Shown here piece after piece: positions 5,562-5,644 of a stretch of 5,644 nucleotides of DNA. This DNA is from an uncultured Rickettsiales bacterium (GTDB lineage Bacteria > Pseudomonadota > Alphaproteobacteria > Rickettsiales > UBA1997): positions 1 through 5,644 of the forward strand of contig CATOLK010000075.1 of NCBI GenBank assembly GCA_951801155.1, given 5' to 3'. Made by a program: the position numbers and the translations under genes. Below the pieces are notes generated by a model. It saw only the letters and a list, made by a program, of their open reading frames with translations, was not told the origin of the DNA and did not search any database. Position 1 is the first letter of the stretch; each line of letters opens with the position of its first letter.

Positions 5562-5625
5562 TGTCATTCCAGATTAGATTTTCTTGTAGGCTTGTCTTAC
5601 TAGAAAATCTTAATGTGGAATCCAG
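5562..5625. repeat. Palindromic intergenic repeat element (Rickettsiales-style TGTCATTCC...GGAATCCAG)
   Basis: The core 5566-5621 folds almost completely on itself. ATTCCA (5566-5571) pairs with 5616-5621, ATT (5573-5575) with 5612-5614, AGATTTTCT (5576-5584) with 5602-5610, and GTAGG (5586-5590) with 5596-5600 through one G.U, leaving a 5-nt loop. About 23 pairs form. It has more G+C than its surroundings. The flanks TGTC and CCAG resemble the ends of dispersed palindromic repeats known in Rickettsia and Wolbachia. No T-run follows on either strand, so a mobile or dispersed repeat is likelier than a terminator. Only one copy is in the window, so family membership is inferred. Confidence 0.6.
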
Positions 5626-5644
5626 CAATAAATTACTTTAATAT

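Noticed and set aside
1..5644. CRISPR array, tRNA or rRNA gene, insertion sequence or attachment site
   Set aside because: There are no regularly spaced direct repeats, no tRNA-like cloverleaf arms or CCA end, no transposase or integrase motif, and no flanking direct repeats that I could see on either strand.

Overview
The window is very A+T-rich (about four-fifths by eye) and all its convincing genes lie on the + strand. The organism looks like an alphaproteobacterium with a reduced genome, most likely in or near the Rickettsiales. Four observations support this: (i) the MnmE protein resembles Rickettsia MnmE, as far as I remember it, over stretches such as HRQAI, DFPEDDI, KKDIAIVSNI.GTTRD and TDIIE.EG.KRAI; (ii) an M23 peptidase with an N-terminal membrane anchor sits directly before a bactofilin, a pairing typical of alphaproteobacteria; (iii) the palindrome at the right edge has TGTCATTCC...GGAATCCAG ends, a style common in Rickettsiales repeats; (iv) base composition is extreme. 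The standard code fits, with TGG for Trp and TGA used as a stop. The genus cannot be named from this sequence.

Layout. Positions 1-263 hold no certain gene. They contain a stop-free frame running in from the left edge to a TAA at 234-236, a strong AT hairpin (112-163) and an orphan Shine-Dalgarno-like AGGAGGT. Next come an M23 metallopeptidase (264-1325, GTG start), a bactofilin (1351-1803), an unrecognised small single-pass membrane protein with an acidic tail (1865-2185), the tRNA-modification GTPase MnmE (2262-3602) and a membrane-anchored or exported TPR-repeat protein (3775-5406). Positions 5407-5644 contain no gene I can support, only a terminator-like hairpin, a small inverted repeat and a 56-bp near-perfect palindrome at the edge.

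How the genes relate. The peptidase and bactofilin are 25 nt apart and very probably co-transcribed. In other bacteria bactofilin polymers position M23 endopeptidases to shape the peptidoglycan, so these two form a functional unit. The acidic membrane protein follows closely and may belong to it, but nothing in its sequence proves this. MnmE is housekeeping: with MnmG (not in this window) it modifies the wobble uridine of certain tRNAs. The TPR protein appears to have its own extended -10 promoter and no link to the others.

Every intergenic gap longer than about 50 nt carries an inverted repeat, and that is the most distinctive structural feature here. I did not find a convincing new multi-gene system. 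The best leads are the palindromes, the two unassigned membrane-associated proteins and the reduced-genome version of the bactofilin-peptidase pair.
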